From the NCBI GenBank assembly GCA_020055645.1, contig CM034546.1:76012001-76076000 (forward strand): a stretch of DNA of 64,000 nt, in the 5' to 3' direction. This stretch comes from Tomocerus qinae. Taxonomy: Eukaryota; Arthropoda; Collembola; Entomobryomorpha; Tomoceridae. Both the position numbers and the translations under genes were made by a program. The notes under the pieces were generated by a model, which saw nothing but the letters and a program-made list of their open reading frames with translations, did no database searches and was not told the DNA's origin. Of this stretch, positions 63,765 through 64,000 are shown in pieces (within the stretch, counting starts at the first letter, position 1; every line of letters begins with the position of its first letter).

Positions 63765-64000
63765 TTTTAACCCTTAATATTTCTACAAAAATTGTGAATC
63801 CTGTAAATGAGAAGTTAAGAGACAATATGGTGATAATGTAAGCAAGGCATGAAAAATGGTTGTCTTTTTGTAAAAATGTTGTTCCCTTTATGCTGCGCTG
63901 TTATTTTTGCCTTTAATGTTTTTGTAGGGGTCTTCGCAATATATGTGAAATTAAATTTTGGTTTGTTTTTTTACATATATATATAAAATATGACAGAAAT
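63765..64000. other. Upstream of lectin-like gene
   Basis: AT-rich; a TATATATATA run at about 63,976-63,986. No gene seen before the window ends. Confidence 0.45.

Overview
This is a 64 kb piece of an animal nuclear genome, most likely an arthropod. It is AT-rich, its protein genes have short GT-AG introns, and histone H4 starts Met-Thr-Gly as in insects and crustaceans. I cannot name the species from sequence alone.

The backbone is a dispersed cluster of replication-dependent histone genes: 6 H2B (one cut by the left window edge), 4 H2A, 3 H3, 4 H4 and 2 H1. All are intronless. Every complete copy is followed by the histone mRNA 3' stem-loop (GGCCCTTTTAAGGGCC, or GGTCCTTTTAAGGACC at three of the four H4 genes) and a U7-type purine-rich element (consensus AAGAGCAAA or GAGAGCAAA). 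Order: H2B- H2A+ | H2B- H2A+ | H3+ H4- H1+ H4- H2B+ H2A+ H2B- H4+ H1- H4+ H3- | H3- | H2A- H2B+ | H2B+. The middle run H3-H4-H1-H4-H2B / H2B-H4-H1-H4-H3 is a mirror image around about 21 kb. Proteins are essentially identical between copies while flanks differ. H2A, H2B and H3 have TATA boxes (TATAAATA) with TTACTC/CCAAT motifs. All H1 and H4 genes instead carry AACGTCCG.

Woven between the histone genes are short secreted-protein genes: trypsin-like serine proteases (intact at 21.7 and 53.4-55.7 kb, decayed at 4.5 and 37.1-39.3 kb), three-exon cystine-knot-type peptides (6.2, 36.1 and 51.6 kb), a VMO-I family gene with one frameshift (58.6-59.3 kb) and a three-exon ricin-type beta-trefoil protein (62.3-63.8 kb). 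An H2A-protease-knottin association recurs in both orientations.

From 29,178 to about 56,293 lies a direct tandem segmental duplication: unit A 29,178-42,507 and unit B 42,508-56,293. Comparing A with B gives empty sites that date several insertions: a Helitron in A, a TTAA-flanked 2.5 kb element in A, and in B a non-LTR retrotransposon with another Helitron nested in it, a TA-flanked MITE and a minisatellite-carrying insertion. A deletion in B removed the promoter of the third H3 gene and put a 34-bp satellite in its place. Elsewhere are hAT-like MITEs with 8-bp target duplications, fold-back elements, and an amplified CCAAT-box array upstream of one H2B.
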